A stretch of 64,000 nt of DNA from JAJXXT01 sp963764465 (GCA_963764465.1 CAVXSO010000007.1:186001-250000); one strand, 5' to 3'. Positions 33,491 through 41,821 are shown, numbered from the stretch's first letter. Numbers and translations are program-made. Notes: generated by a model from the letters alone, not told the origin.

Positions 33491-34534
33491 TCAACCGGCC
33501 GCGATGAAGCCGCCGCCGAGCACGCGCGTGCCGTCATAGACCACGCAGGCCTGCCCGGGTGCGGCGCGGGCGGGCGCGTCCAGCAGCACCGCGAAACCCT
33601 CGCCGTCCGGCACCAGTGCGGCGCCGCGCGGCACCTCGCCGGAGCGCAGCTTCGCCTCCACGCGGCGGGGCGACGGGGCCACCAGCCAGTTGGGCTCCGC
33701 CAGGCGCACCAGGCGCGCGCCGCCGTCGCGGGGGCCCACGACGATGCGCCGCGTCGCCGGCTCGATGCGGGTGACGACGCGGCCATCGGCCATGCCCAGC
33801 CGCTTCGCCTGGCCCACCGTGTAGCGCGCGATGCCCTGGTGCGTGCCCAGCACCGCGCCCGCCTCGTCCACGATCTCGCCCGCCGCCAGCGCCTCCGGCC
33901 GCAGCCTGCCGACGATCTCGGTGTGGTCACCCGCGGGGACGAAGCAGATGTCCTGGCTGTCCGGCTTGCTGGCGACGGGCAGACCGAGGCGGGCGGCATG
34001 GGCGCGCACGGCGTCCTTGTCCGGCATGGCGCCGAGCGGGAACAGCGTGCGGGCCAGCTGCTGCCTCGTGGTCATCGCCAGGAACCAGCTCTGGTCGCGG
34101 CGGATGTCGGCGGCGCGGTGCAGTTCCGGGCCGTCCCTGCCCTCCTCGCGGCGGACATAGTGGCCGGTGGCCAGCCGCTCCGCGCCGAGGTCCGCCGCCA
34201 GCGCCGTGAGGTCCGCGAACTTCACGCTCTGGTTGCAGCGGATGCATGGCACGGGCGTCTGACCATGCGCGTAGGTGGCGGCAAAATCCTCGATCACCGC
34301 CTCGCGGAACCGCGCCTCGGCGTCGAGCACGTAATGGGGCATGCCGAGATGCGCCGCCACGCGCCGCGCGTCCGCGATGTCCTGGCCGGCGCAGCACGCG
34401 CCCTTGCGCCCCGTCGCCGCGCCATGGTCGTAGAGCTGGAGCGTGACGCCGATGACCTCGTGGCCCTGCTCCGCCAGCAGCCCGGCAACCACCGAACTGT
34501 CCACGCCGCCGGACATGGCGACGAGCACGCGCAT
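33491..34534 (-). CDS. mnmA: tRNA 2-thiouridine(34) synthase
   Basis: Adenylates and thiolates uridine 34 of Lys, Glu and Gln tRNAs using persulfide sulfur from a cysteine desulfurase. The 347-residue protein has the PP-loop VAMSGGVDSSVVAGLL, the Cys motif PCIRCNQSVKF with the first catalytic Cys, ATGHYVRR, and the second catalytic Cys in SQDICFVPAGDH. Both cysteines are present. It starts one base after the ferredoxin stop codon and ends a minus-strand operon with cysE and two desulfurases, which fits its need for sulfur. Confidence 0.95.
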   Translation of the reverse strand: MRVLVAMSGGVDSSVVAGLLAEQGHEVIGVTLQLYDHGAATGRKGACCAGQDIADARRVAAHLGMPHYVLDAEARFREAVIEDFAATYAHGQTPVPCIRCNQSVKFADLTALAADLGAERLATGHYVRREEGRDGPELHRAADIRRDQSWFLAMTTRQQLARTLFPLGAMPDKDAVRAHAARLGLPVASKPDSQDICFVPAGDHTEIVGRLRPEALAAGEIVDEAGAVLGTHQGIARYTVGQAKRLGMADGRVVTRIEPATRRIVVGPRDGGARLVRLAEPNWLVAPSPRRVEAKLRSGEVPRGAALVPDGEGFAVLLDAPARAAPGQACVVYDGTRVLGGGFIAAG

Positions 34535-34535
34535 C

Positions 34536-34868
34536 TCAGGTGTTCATCATGTTCCGGGTGCCGGCGGGCAGCTTCACGACGAGCCCGTCCAGCGCCTCGG
34601 TCATCACGATCTGGCACCCGAGGCGCGAGGTCTTCTCCAGCCCGAAGGCGAGGTCGAGCATGTCCTCCTCGTCCTCCGTCGCCCGTGCGAGCTTGCCGTA
34701 CCAGGCGGTGTCCACGATCACGTGGCAGGTGGAGCAGGCGAGCGAGCCCTCGCAGGCGCCCTCGATGTCGATGCCGTGCTTGTGCGCGATCTCCAGCACC
34801 GAAAGCCCGAGGGGTGCGTCCACCTCGCGGCGCGTGCCGTCGCGCTCGATGAAGGTCATGCTGGGCAT
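34536..34868 (-). CDS. fdx: 2Fe-2S ferredoxin (Isc-type)
   Basis: A 110-residue adrenodoxin/Isc-type ferredoxin. The cluster ligands are in GACEGSLACSTCHVIV (Cys-x5-Cys-x2-Cys) with the fourth Cys in RLGCQIVMT, and DEEDMLDLAFGL is the usual acidic interaction segment. It supplies electrons in iron-sulfur cluster assembly. ATG 34868 lies 13 bases inside the end of the desulfurase gene; a second ATG at 34859 is possible. It is located between iscS and mnmA. Confidence 0.93.
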   Translation of the reverse strand: MPSMTFIERDGTRREVDAPLGLSVLEIAHKHGIDIEGACEGSLACSTCHVIVDTAWYGKLARATEDEEDMLDLAFGLEKTSRLGCQIVMTEALDGLVVKLPAGTRNMMNT

Positions 34869-36070
34869 GAGGATTCCGTCCGCCGATGGGAGAGGGCGGC
34901 GTGGGCTGCGATGAGCAGGTCCGCCGCGGTTTCGATGTCGGCGGGGGAGGTAAAACGTCCGATGCCGATGCGCAAGCTGCGCCCGGCGGCATCCGCGTCC
35001 AGCCCCATGGCGGTGAGCACGTGGGAGGGCTCGATCTCCGCGGAGGAGCAGGCGGAGCCGGTGGAGAGGCAGAGATCCGGGCAGGCCCGCATCAGCGCCA
35101 GCGCGGTCGCACCGGGAAACGTGACGTTGAGGTTGCCCGCGAGCCGCGCCGCCAGCGTGCCGTTCACCGCGAGGCCGGGGATGCCGGCCAGCAGCCGCGC
35201 CAGCATGCGGTCCCGCAGCGCCGCGATCGACGCGGCCTCCGCCGCCATCCCCGCGGCGGCGATCGCGGCGGCGCGGCCGAAGCCCACCAGCAGCGGCGCC
35301 GGCAGGGTGCCGGAGCGCAGGCCCCGCTCCTGCCCGCCGCCGGAGAACAGGGGCGCCAGGCGCGCGCGCGGGCGGCGGCGGACATGGAGCGCGCCCACGC
35401 CCTTCGGCCCGTAGAGCTTGTGTGCGCTGACGGAAACGAGGTCGAGCGGCAGGGCGCGGACATCGAGCGGGATTTTCCCCGCCGCCTGCGCCGCGTCGGT
35501 GTGCAGCAGGGCACCCGCCCCCTTTACCAGCGCCGCGATCGCGGGCAGGTCCGCCAGCACGCCCGTCTCGTTGTTCGCCGCCATGACGGAGACGAGCAGC
35601 GTGGGCTCGGCCAGCGCCGCCGCCAGCGCCGCGAGGTCCGGCGTGCCGTCCGCCAGCACGGGCAGCACCACCGGCTCGAACCCCTCCAGCCCAAGGTCCT
35701 GCACGCTGGCCAGCACGCAGGAATGCTCGGTCGCGAAGGTGATGACGCGGCGGCGGGGATCCCCGGCCTCCCGCGCGAAACGGGCGGCACCCTTGATGGC
35801 GAGGTTGTTCGCCTCTGTGGCGCCGGAGGTGAAGACGATCTCCCGCGCCTCCGCCCCCAGCAGCGCCGCCACCTCCGCCCGCGCGGCCTCCACCGCCGCC
35901 TCCGCCGCGCGGCCCATGGCGTGCTCGGCGGAATGAGGGTTGGCGAATTGCGTGGTGAAGAAGGGCAGCATCGCGTCCACCACGGCGGGGTCGCAGGCCG
36001 TGGTGGCCTGGTTGTCGAGGTAGATCGGCCGGTTCGGAATCATGGGTTCGGAATCATGGGTTCGGATCAT
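34856..36070 (-). CDS. iscS: Cysteine desulfurase (IscS-like)
   Basis: PLP enzyme that moves sulfur from cysteine to a persulfide for Fe-S and tRNA thiolation. The 404-residue protein has IYLDNQATTACDPAV, TEANNLAIKGAAR, ATEHSCVL, the PLP Lys in VSAHKLYGPKGVGAL, and the mobile catalytic Cys in STGSACSSAEIEPSHVL. Start choice is unusual: ATG 36070 is the first of two ATGs in frame with the gene; the second, 36043, begins MIPNRPIYLDN where homology starts. Both lie in the 14-bp array 36031-36140, which ties the gene to the upstream desulfurase through overlapping ATGA codons. Confidence 0.93.
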   Translation of the reverse strand: MIRTHDSEPMIPNRPIYLDNQATTACDPAVVDAMLPFFTTQFANPHSAEHAMGRAAEAAVEAARAEVAALLGAEAREIVFTSGATEANNLAIKGAARFAREAGDPRRRVITFATEHSCVLASVQDLGLEGFEPVVLPVLADGTPDLAALAAALAEPTLLVSVMAANNETGVLADLPAIAALVKGAGALLHTDAAQAAGKIPLDVRALPLDLVSVSAHKLYGPKGVGALHVRRRPRARLAPLFSGGGQERGLRSGTLPAPLLVGFGRAAAIAAAGMAAEAASIAALRDRMLARLLAGIPGLAVNGTLAARLAGNLNVTFPGATALALMRACPDLCLSTGSACSSAEIEPSHVLTAMGLDADAAGRSLRIGIGRFTSPADIETAADLLIAAHAALSHRRTESSCPA

Positions 36071-36140
36071 GGGTTCGGGATCATGGGTTCGGGATCATGG
36101 GTTCGGGATCATGGCATCGGGATCATGGCATCGGGATCAT
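36031..36140. repeat. Tandem array, 8 units of 13-14 bp, at a desulfurase gene junction
   Basis: Units on the plus strand: GGTTCGGAATCAT (36031), GGGTTCGGAATCAT (36044), GGGTTCGGATCAT (36058), three GGGTTCGGGATCAT (36071, 36085, 36099), two GGCATCGGGATCAT (36113, 36127). On the minus strand every unit starts ATGAT. The first ATG, at 36140, overlaps the TGA stop of the upstream gene (36139-36137). Because the unit is 14 bases, each unit from 8 to 4 encodes a five-codon mini-ORF whose TGA overlaps the ATG of the next unit. Unit 3, 13 bases long, opens into iscS. Confidence 0.97.
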
Positions 36141-37219
36141 GCGGCGCGCCTCGTGGCACGGCGGGCCATGGCTGCATAGGCGGCGGCGAAGGCCTCGATA
36201 TCGGCCCCGGTCGCGTTCCAGGGTAGCGAGACGCGGATCGCCTCCCCTGCGAGGTTGCCCAGCCCCATCGCGGCCAGCACATGGCTCGCTGCGACCTTGC
36301 CGGAGCTGCACGCGGCGCCGGCGGAAACGGCGATGCCGGCGAGGTCCAGCGCCATCACCTGCGTCGCGGCGGCAACGCCTGGCAGCGCCACGCAAAGCGT
36401 GTTGCCGAGCCGTGGCGCCGCGGCCGCCAGCACCACGCCCCCTGCCGCCACAGCCGCGCGCGCCGCCGCGTCGCGCATCGGGGCGAGGTCGGGCCATGCC
36501 GTCCCGGCCGCTGCCGCCATCCCGGCGATCGCGGGCAAGGGCGGCGTGCCCCCGCGCATCCCCCGCTCCTGCCCGCCGCCGGGGATCAGCGGGCGCACCG
36601 CCGGGTCGGCCGCGAACAGCAGCGCCCCGGCGCCGAGCGGCCCCCCGAGCTTGTGGCCGGAGAGTGCGAGGCTGTCGGCGCCCAGCGTGGCGAGGTCCAG
36701 CGCGATCCGCCCGGCGGCCTGGATCGCGTCCACATGCAGCAGGGCGCCATGCGCGCGGCAGATGGCGGCGGCCTCCGCCACCGGCTGGATCGCGCCCGTC
36801 TCGTTGTTCGCGGCCATCAGGCAGACCAGCGCCGGGCCTTCCGCCAGCAGCGCCGGCAGGGCCGCGAGCCGCGCCACGCCGTCGGCGTCCACCGGCAGCA
36901 GCAGCGCGCCAGGCGCGGCGGCCAGCACCGAGTCGTGCTCGATCGCCGAGACCACGAGCCGCCGCCCGTCGCCCAGCGCATGGATCGCCAGCGCGTTCGC
37001 CTCGGCCCCGCCGGAGGTCAGCACCACGCGCCCGGGATGCGCGCCGAACCGTGCCGCCAGCGCCTCCCGCGCGCCGTCCAGCACCGCCCGCGCGGCGCGG
37101 CCCTCGGCGTGGACGGAGGACGGGTTGCCCTCCGCCGCCATGGCCGCCAGCGCCGCCGCCCGTGCCTCCGGCCGCAAGGGCTCGGAGGCGTTGGCGTCGA
37201 GATAGACCCTATTTGCCAA
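36137..37219 (-). CDS. Second cysteine desulfurase (NifS/IscS-like)
   Basis: About 360 residues, clearly related to but distinct from the IscS-like protein encoded next. Motifs are RVYLDANASEPLRPEA, GGAEANALAIHAL, EHDSVLAA, the PLP Lys in ALSGHKLGGPLGAGALLF, and the catalytic Cys in VSAGAACSSGKVAASHVL. Such paired desulfurases occur in alphaproteobacterial cysE-linked clusters; a division of labour (Fe-S versus other sulfur acceptors) is inferred. TTG 37219 overlaps the end of cysE and is the nearest start to the conserved region. A TTG at 37240 is an alternative. Its TGA stop forms an ATGA with the repeat array. Confidence 0.87.
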   Translation of the reverse strand: MANRVYLDANASEPLRPEARAAALAAMAAEGNPSSVHAEGRAARAVLDGAREALAARFGAHPGRVVLTSGGAEANALAIHALGDGRRLVVSAIEHDSVLAAAPGALLLPVDADGVARLAALPALLAEGPALVCLMAANNETGAIQPVAEAAAICRAHGALLHVDAIQAAGRIALDLATLGADSLALSGHKLGGPLGAGALLFAADPAVRPLIPGGGQERGMRGGTPPLPAIAGMAAAAGTAWPDLAPMRDAAARAAVAAGGVVLAAAAPRLGNTLCVALPGVAAATQVMALDLAGIAVSAGAACSSGKVAASHVLAAMGLGNLAGEAIRVSLPWNATGADIEAFAAAYAAMARRATRRAA

Positions 37220-37907
37220 CCGGCTCCCGCCCCGCCCCAACCGGCTCGCGCCCGGCCAGGCGCGCGAACCGCGTCTCCAGCTCCGCCAGCTCCGCCCGCA
37301 GCCGCTCGATCTCGGACTCGACGGGGTCCAGCACGCCCTCGGCCGGCGTGCCGTAGGCGTCGAAGCACGGTTCCGGCCGCGCCTTCACCGGCTTGCGCTC
37401 CACCGGGCGGGCGGGGATGCCGACCACCGTGGTCTCCGCCGGCACCGACTCCAGCACCACGGCGTTGGCGCCCACGCGGGCGTTGTCGCCCACGGTGATG
37501 GCGCCCAGGATCTTCGCCCCGGCGCCGACGATGACACCGCGCCCCAGCGTCGGGTGCCGCTTGCCGCGCGAGGACGACGTGCCGCCGAGGGTGACCTGGT
37601 GGTAGAGATGGCAGTCGTCGCCGATCTCCGCCGTCTCGCCGATCACCACGCCCATGCCATGGTCGATCACCAGGCGCCGGCCGATGGTAGCGGCGGGATG
37701 GATCTCTATCCCGGTGAGGAATCTCGACAGATGGGACACGCACCGGCCCAGGAAGAGAAATCCTCGCCGCCACAGCGCACTCGCCAGCCGGTGCCATAGC
37801 ACGGCATGCAACCCAGGGTAGCAGAAGAGGATGGTGATGGCGGATCGGGCGGCCGGGTCGCGCTCCTGGTAGGCCCGGATGGACTCACGCAACGACATGA
37901 AACCCAT
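37209..37907 (-). CDS. cysE: Serine O-acetyltransferase
   Basis: Acetylates serine with acetyl-CoA to make O-acetylserine, the precursor of cysteine. The 232-residue protein has an alpha-helical N-terminal part (LRESIRAYQERDPAARS) and left-handed beta-helix hexapeptide repeats: GIEIHPAATIGRRLVIDHGMGVVIGETAEIGDDC, GARVGANAVV (catalytic His and Asp within). ATG 37907 is preceded by AGGAAA; ATGs at 37925 and 37898 are also in frame. The C-terminus carries a duplicated seven-residue GREPVGA/GREPVGK, from a 21-bp DNA duplication at 37216-37247. It heads the operon and overlaps the desulfurase gene. Confidence 0.93.
   Translation of the reverse strand: MGFMSLRESIRAYQERDPAARSAITILFCYPGLHAVLWHRLASALWRRGFLFLGRCVSHLSRFLTGIEIHPAATIGRRLVIDHGMGVVIGETAEIGDDCHLYHQVTLGGTSSSRGKRHPTLGRGVIVGAGAKILGAITVGDNARVGANAVVLESVPAETTVVGIPARPVERKPVKARPEPCFDAYGTPAEGVLDPVESEIERLRAELAELETRFARLAGREPVGAGREPVGK
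37216..37257. repeat. Direct duplication, 2 x 21 bp, at the end of cysE
   Basis: CCAACCGGCTC occurs at 37216 and again at 37237 with related sequence between, giving the C-terminal heptapeptide twice. The left copy is adjacent to the cysE stop codon and the TTG start of the following gene. Confidence 0.8.
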
Positions 37908-37963
37908 GCGACATTTCCTATGCATCCTGGCGCCGGAGTTCCTATAGTAATAGCAGCGGTCCG

Positions 37964-38020
37964 GGGCCGGTCCGGTAACGTGTTCGTGACGGGATATAGG
38001 CCCGGGCTGGTCCGGTTACG
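37964..38020. promoter_or_regulatory. Pair of 17-bp direct repeats, 40 bases apart
   Basis: GGGCCGGTCCGGTAACG at 37964 and GGGCTGGTCCGGTTACG at 38004 agree at 15 of 17 bases and are exactly 40 bases apart, about four helical turns. They lie in the spacer between cysE and the divergent hydrolase gene and may be operator sites for either. The rest of 37908-38195 shows no gene. Confidence 0.45.
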
Positions 38021-38195
38021 AGACCGCCGCCAGTACGCCGATGGGCGGCGCGGCGGGGCAAAAGGGGGCGGCAGCCGTTGTGGAGGGCGGCGGCCGGAGG
38101 GTTTGAGTGGCGCCGGACAACGGCGCCTTGGGGGACGGGATTTTAACGCGTGGCCGAACGGCGAACCCGTTCGGGAAGAAGGGATTTGCCACTCC

Positions 38196-38861
38196 ATGCC
38201 TGAGGTTCTGTTCGCCGGCCCCGATGGCCGGCTCGAAGGCCGTTACCATCATGCCAAGGACCGTGGCGCCCCGCTGGCGCTGATCCTGCACCCGCACCCG
38301 CTGCACGGCGGCACGATGAACAACCGCATCACCTACACGATGTACCAGTCGTTCCAGAAGCTGGGCTTCTCGGTGATGCGCTTCAATTTCCGCGGCGTCG
38401 GCCGCAGCCAGGGCCGGTACGACGGCGGCTTCGGCGAGATCTCGGACGCCGCCTCCGCGCTCGACTGGATGCAGGCGGTGAACCCGAGCCATGGCGGGCT
38501 GTGGATCGCCGGCTACTCCTTCGGCGCCTTCGTCGGCATGCAGCTGCTGATGCGCCGGCCGGAGATCTCCGGCTGGATCAGCGTCGCCCCGCCCGCGAGC
38601 CACTACGATTTCGGCTTCCTCGCCCCCTGCCCCTGCGGCGGGCTGATGATCCACGGCGACGCGGACGAGCTGGTGCCGGAGATTTCCGTGCGCAAGCTGG
38701 TGGACAAGCTGAACACGCAGAAGAACGTTTCGGTGGATTACCGGATCTTCGCCGGCGCCGACCATGTCTTCGCCAACCACGCCGAGCAGATCGCCGAGGC
38801 GAGCGAGGACTACGTCCGGAAGACGATGGCGCGGCGCAACATGGCGCTCGCCGCCGACTGA
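38196..38861 (+). CDS. Alpha/beta hydrolase family protein
   Basis: A 221-residue cytoplasmic alpha/beta hydrolase. Motifs are ALILHPHPLHGGTMNN (oxyanion region), MRFNFRGVGRSQGRYDGG, nucleophile Ser in IAGYSFGAFVGM, Asp in MIHGDADELVP and the catalytic His in GADHVFANHAE. This small family is widespread in alphaproteobacteria and its substrate is unknown. The longer frame upstream of ATG 38196 overlaps the regulatory spacer and is not homologous. It ends just before a bidirectional terminator and is convergent with the OsmC gene. Confidence 0.87.
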   Translation: MPEVLFAGPDGRLEGRYHHAKDRGAPLALILHPHPLHGGTMNNRITYTMYQSFQKLGFSVMRFNFRGVGRSQGRYDGGFGEISDAASALDWMQAVNPSHGGLWIAGYSFGAFVGMQLLMRRPEISGWISVAPPASHYDFGFLAPCPCGGLMIHGDADELVPEISVRKLVDKLNTQKNVSVDYRIFAGADHVFANHAEQIAEASEDYVRKTMARRNMALAAD

Positions 38862-38881
38862 TCGCTGCGGTCACGGACCGG

Positions 38882-38918
38882 AAAGAGCCGCGGTGCCATC
38901 CGGTGCCGCGGCTCTTTT
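38882..38918 (+). terminator. Bidirectional rho-independent terminator
   Basis: AAAGAGCCGCGG at 38882-38893 pairs perfectly with CCGCGGCTCTTT at 38906-38917, with a 12-base loop, followed by TTTTGTTC on the plus strand. The arm's leading A run gives a T tail on the minus strand too, so it can serve both the hydrolase gene and the convergent OsmC gene. Confidence 0.85.
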
Positions 38919-38927
38919 GTTCTGGCC

Positions 38928-39425
38928 TCAGGCGATGGTGACCTTCGGCGGCGTGCGCAGGGTCTGCAGCACCACGCAGTAGCGCTCGGTGGTTTCCACC
39001 ATCCGCGCGAGCTTTTCCGCCGCCGCGTCGCAGTCGATCTCGAAGCGCAACGAGACCTCCGTCACCGCCACCGGCACAGCGCGATCGACGCCCAGCGTGC
39101 CGCGCGCGTCCCACACGCCCTCCGCGACGATCCGGCCCGAGCGGATGGTGACACCGGAAGCGGTGGCGACGGCGCAGAAGGTGACCCCGGCGCAGCCCAC
39201 CATCGCCTCGAGCAGCAGGTCCGCCGAGCAGGCGAGCGAACCGTCGCCGCCGGAGGCCGGATGCAGCCCGGCAACCACCGCCCCTTCCCGCCCCTCGATG
39301 CGCGCCGCGACGTTTCCCTGGTCCAGCACCGCGACCGCGCGGGAAACCACCCGGGCGGCGGCCGGATCCTCCCGGTAGCGCTGCTTGAGCGGCGCCTGCA
39401 GGGCGCGAAGCTGCTCGGCGTTCAT
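38928..39425 (-). CDS. OsmC/Ohr-family protein
   Basis: A 165-residue OsmC-fold protein. Members use two cysteines to reduce organic peroxides: here Cys in MVGCAGVTF and Cys in TERYCVVLQTL are both present, at the usual separation. The N-terminal LRALQAPLKQRYREDPAAARV helix and GGDGSLACSADLLLEAM fit the family. It may detoxify peroxides or act as a thioesterase-like hydrolase; the substrate is not known. It ends at the shared terminator and is followed on the same strand by nothing, with anmK upstream 11 bases away. Confidence 0.87.
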   Translation of the reverse strand: MNAEQLRALQAPLKQRYREDPAAARVVSRAVAVLDQGNVAARIEGREGAVVAGLHPASGGDGSLACSADLLLEAMVGCAGVTFCAVATASGVTIRSGRIVAEGVWDARGTLGVDRAVPVAVTEVSLRFEIDCDAAAEKLARMVETTERYCVVLQTLRTPPKVTIA

Positions 39426-39435
39426 GCGCTCCTCC

Positions 39436-40539
39436 TCAGCCGGGTTCCACGATCCGCCCGCCCGCGAGCGGCGCCGCGACGCCGGTGGTGCCGGGGAAGG
39501 TCAGCGGCAGGCCGGCGCGCACGCGCACCGCCAACAGGCCGAAGCACTGCGCCTCCAGCGCGTCGCCGTTCCACCCCACCGCTTCCACGGCCGCCACCTC
39601 ACCGAGGCGCGCGGCGAGGGCCGCCATGATCACGGGGTTGTGACGGCCGCCGCCGGTGACGAGCCAGCGCCGTGGTCTGCCCGGCAGGCGGGGCACGCTG
39701 GCGGCGACGGATTCCACGGTGAAGGCGACCAGCGTCGCCGCGCCATCCTCCGCACCCAGCGCCGACAGCCCGCTCGCGGCCAGGCGCGCGCCGAAGTCCA
39801 GCCGGTCCAGCGACTTCGGCGGGGCCTTGGCAAAATACGGGTCCGCCATCAGCCGCGCCAGCACCGCCGCGTCCGCCCGCCCGGCGGCGGCGATGCGCCC
39901 GCCCGCGTCGAACGCCGCCCCGGTATGGCTCGCCACCCAGTCGTCCAGCGGGCCGTTGCCTGGGCCGGTGTCGAAGGCAAGCAGTTCGCCGCCCTCGCCG
40001 AGATACGTGACGTTGCCGACGCCGCCGAGGTTCAGCACCGCGAGCGGGCGCGGCAGCAAGGCCGCCAGCGCCTGGTGATAGATGGGCGCGAGCGGCGCGC
40101 CCTCGCCGCCCGCGGCCACGTCCGCGAGGCGGAAATCGCAGGCGACGGGCAGCCCCGTCTCGCGCGCCAGCAGCGCCGCGTCCCCGATCTGCCAGGTCCG
40201 CCGTTGCCGCGGCTGGTGCAGGATGGTCTGGCCGTGGAAGCCGATGATGTCCGCGGGCTCGGCCAAGACGCGCACCGCCTCCACGTGGCGCCGGGTGAGT
40301 GCCGCGGTCGCGACGAGCAGCTCGGGATCGCCCGGCGCGAGGCCCTCGAAGGCACGGTCGAGAAGGCGGCGCAGGCTGGCGCGCAGGGCGGGATCGTAGG
40401 GCAGGGTGACGGCGCCGCCGGTGCGGACGACCCGTGTCCCGTCCGTCTCGATCCACGCCGCGTCCACGCCGTCCAGCGACGTTCCGCTCATCAGCCCGAT
40501 CGCGCGCAGGGGAAGAGGTGGCAGGATTGGCCGGTTCAT
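39436..40539 (-). CDS. anmK: Anhydro-N-acetylmuramic acid kinase
   Basis: Phosphorylates and opens 1,6-anhydro-MurNAc released from peptidoglycan, to give MurNAc-6-phosphate for recycling. The 367-residue protein has AIGLMSGTSLDGVDAAW (ATP-binding Gly loop and catalytic Asp), GFHGQTILHQP, LGGVGNVTYLG, FDTGPGNGPLDDWV, and GGGRHNPVIMAAL. ATG 40539 is used because the conserved sequence begins 15 residues later and the longer frame overlaps tyrS. It is divergent from tyrS with 40 bases between them, an arrangement also seen in other alphaproteobacteria. Confidence 0.93.
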   Translation of the reverse strand: MNRPILPPLPLRAIGLMSGTSLDGVDAAWIETDGTRVVRTGGAVTLPYDPALRASLRRLLDRAFEGLAPGDPELLVATAALTRRHVEAVRVLAEPADIIGFHGQTILHQPRQRRTWQIGDAALLARETGLPVACDFRLADVAAGGEGAPLAPIYHQALAALLPRPLAVLNLGGVGNVTYLGEGGELLAFDTGPGNGPLDDWVASHTGAAFDAGGRIAAAGRADAAVLARLMADPYFAKAPPKSLDRLDFGARLAASGLSALGAEDGAATLVAFTVESVAASVPRLPGRPRRWLVTGGGRHNPVIMAALAARLGEVAAVEAVGWNGDALEAQCFGLLAVRVRAGLPLTFPGTTGVAAPLAGGRIVEPG

Positions 40540-40579
40540 GGCGCCGATGCTAAAGCGCGCGCGCAACAAGGAACAGCCG

Positions 40580-41821
40580 ATGCCGACCGACGAATACCTG
40601 CACGAGGCGCGCGCGCGCGGCTTCCTCCACCAGTGCACCGACGAGGATGGCCTCGCCGCGGCGCTGCGGACCGGCGTCGTCTCCGCCTATGTCGGGTTCG
40701 ACTGCACCGCCGACAGCCTGCACGTGGGCAACCTCGTCGGCATCATGAACCTGCGGCTGCTGCAGCGCTGCGGGCACCGGCCGGTGCCGCTGATGGGCGG
40801 CGGCACCACCAAGATCGGCGACCCGTCGGGCAAGGATGAGAGCCGGCAGTTGCTGACGGTGGAGAGGATCGGCGAGAACATGGCGGGCATCCGCCGCTGC
40901 TTCGACCCGTTCCTGCGCTTCGGGGACGAGCCCACCGACGCGATCATGCCCAACAACGCGGACTGGCTCGACCAGCTCGGCTACATCGCGCTGCTGCGGG
41001 AGGTGGGGCCGCACTTCACCATCAACCGCATGCTGACCTTCGATTCGGTACGGTTGCGTCTCGAACGCGAGCAGGCGCTGACCTTCCTCGAGTTCAATTA
41101 CATGATCCTGCAGAGCTACGATTTCCGCGAGCTCTACCGCCGCCACGGCATCACGCTGCAGATGGGCGGCTCGGACCAGTGGGGCAACATCGTCTCCGGC
41201 GTGGACCTGGTGCGGCGGATGGAGAGTGCCACCGTCTTCGGGCTCACCACGCCGCTGATCACCACCGCTTCCGGCGCCAAGATGGGCAAGTCCGTGAAGG
41301 GCGCGATCTGGCTGCGCGCGGACCGGCTGGCGCCGTTCGACTACTGGCAGTTCTGGCGCAACACCGAGGACGCTGACGTCGGCCGCTTCCTCAAGCTGTT
41401 CACGGATTTGCCGCTACCGGAGATCGCGCGGCTCGAGGCGCTGGGCGGGGCGGAGATCAACGACGCCAAGGCGATCCTGGCCACCGAGGCGACAGCGCTG
41501 CTGCACGGGCGGGAAGCCGCGGAGGCGGCGCACGACACCGCGCGCGCGGTGTTCGAGGGCGCGGGCGAGGCGGCGCTGCCGGAAGTGGCGATCAGTGCCG
41601 CGGATGCGGCGGAGGGCGTGCCGGTCTATCGACTCTTCGTGCTGGCGGGCCTCGCCGCCTCCAACGCCGAGGCGCGCCGCCTCATCCGCGGCGGCGGCGC
41701 GCGGCTGGATGACGAGGCCGTCGGGGACGAAACGACAATGGTGGCGCGCGCGCGGCTAGAGGCGGGCGTGAAACTCTCCGCCGGGCGCAAGCACCACAAG
41801 ATGGTGAAAGTCGCGAACTGA
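40580..41821 (+). CDS. tyrS: Tyrosyl-tRNA synthetase
   Basis: Class I synthetase that charges tRNA-Tyr. The 413-residue protein has the tyrosine pocket AYVGFDCTADSLHVGNL (HIGH-like HVGN), LMGGGTTKIGDPSGK, LQMGGSDQWGNIVSG, the KMSKS-like KMGKS, and a C-terminal S4 domain (ASNAEARRLIRGGGARLD). AAGGAAC before ATG 40580 supports the start. The next small gene begins 7 bases after the stop. Confidence 0.96.
   Translation: MPTDEYLHEARARGFLHQCTDEDGLAAALRTGVVSAYVGFDCTADSLHVGNLVGIMNLRLLQRCGHRPVPLMGGGTTKIGDPSGKDESRQLLTVERIGENMAGIRRCFDPFLRFGDEPTDAIMPNNADWLDQLGYIALLREVGPHFTINRMLTFDSVRLRLEREQALTFLEFNYMILQSYDFRELYRRHGITLQMGGSDQWGNIVSGVDLVRRMESATVFGLTTPLITTASGAKMGKSVKGAIWLRADRLAPFDYWQFWRNTEDADVGRFLKLFTDLPLPEIARLEALGGAEINDAKAILATEATALLHGREAAEAAHDTARAVFEGAGEAALPEVAISAADAAEGVPVYRLFVLAGLAASNAEARRLIRGGGARLDDEAVGDETTMVARARLEAGVKLSAGRKHHKMVKVAN

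Noticed and set aside
36031..36140. Possible CRISPR array
   Set aside because: Units are directly adjacent without unique spacers and are only 13-14 bases long; it is a minisatellite.
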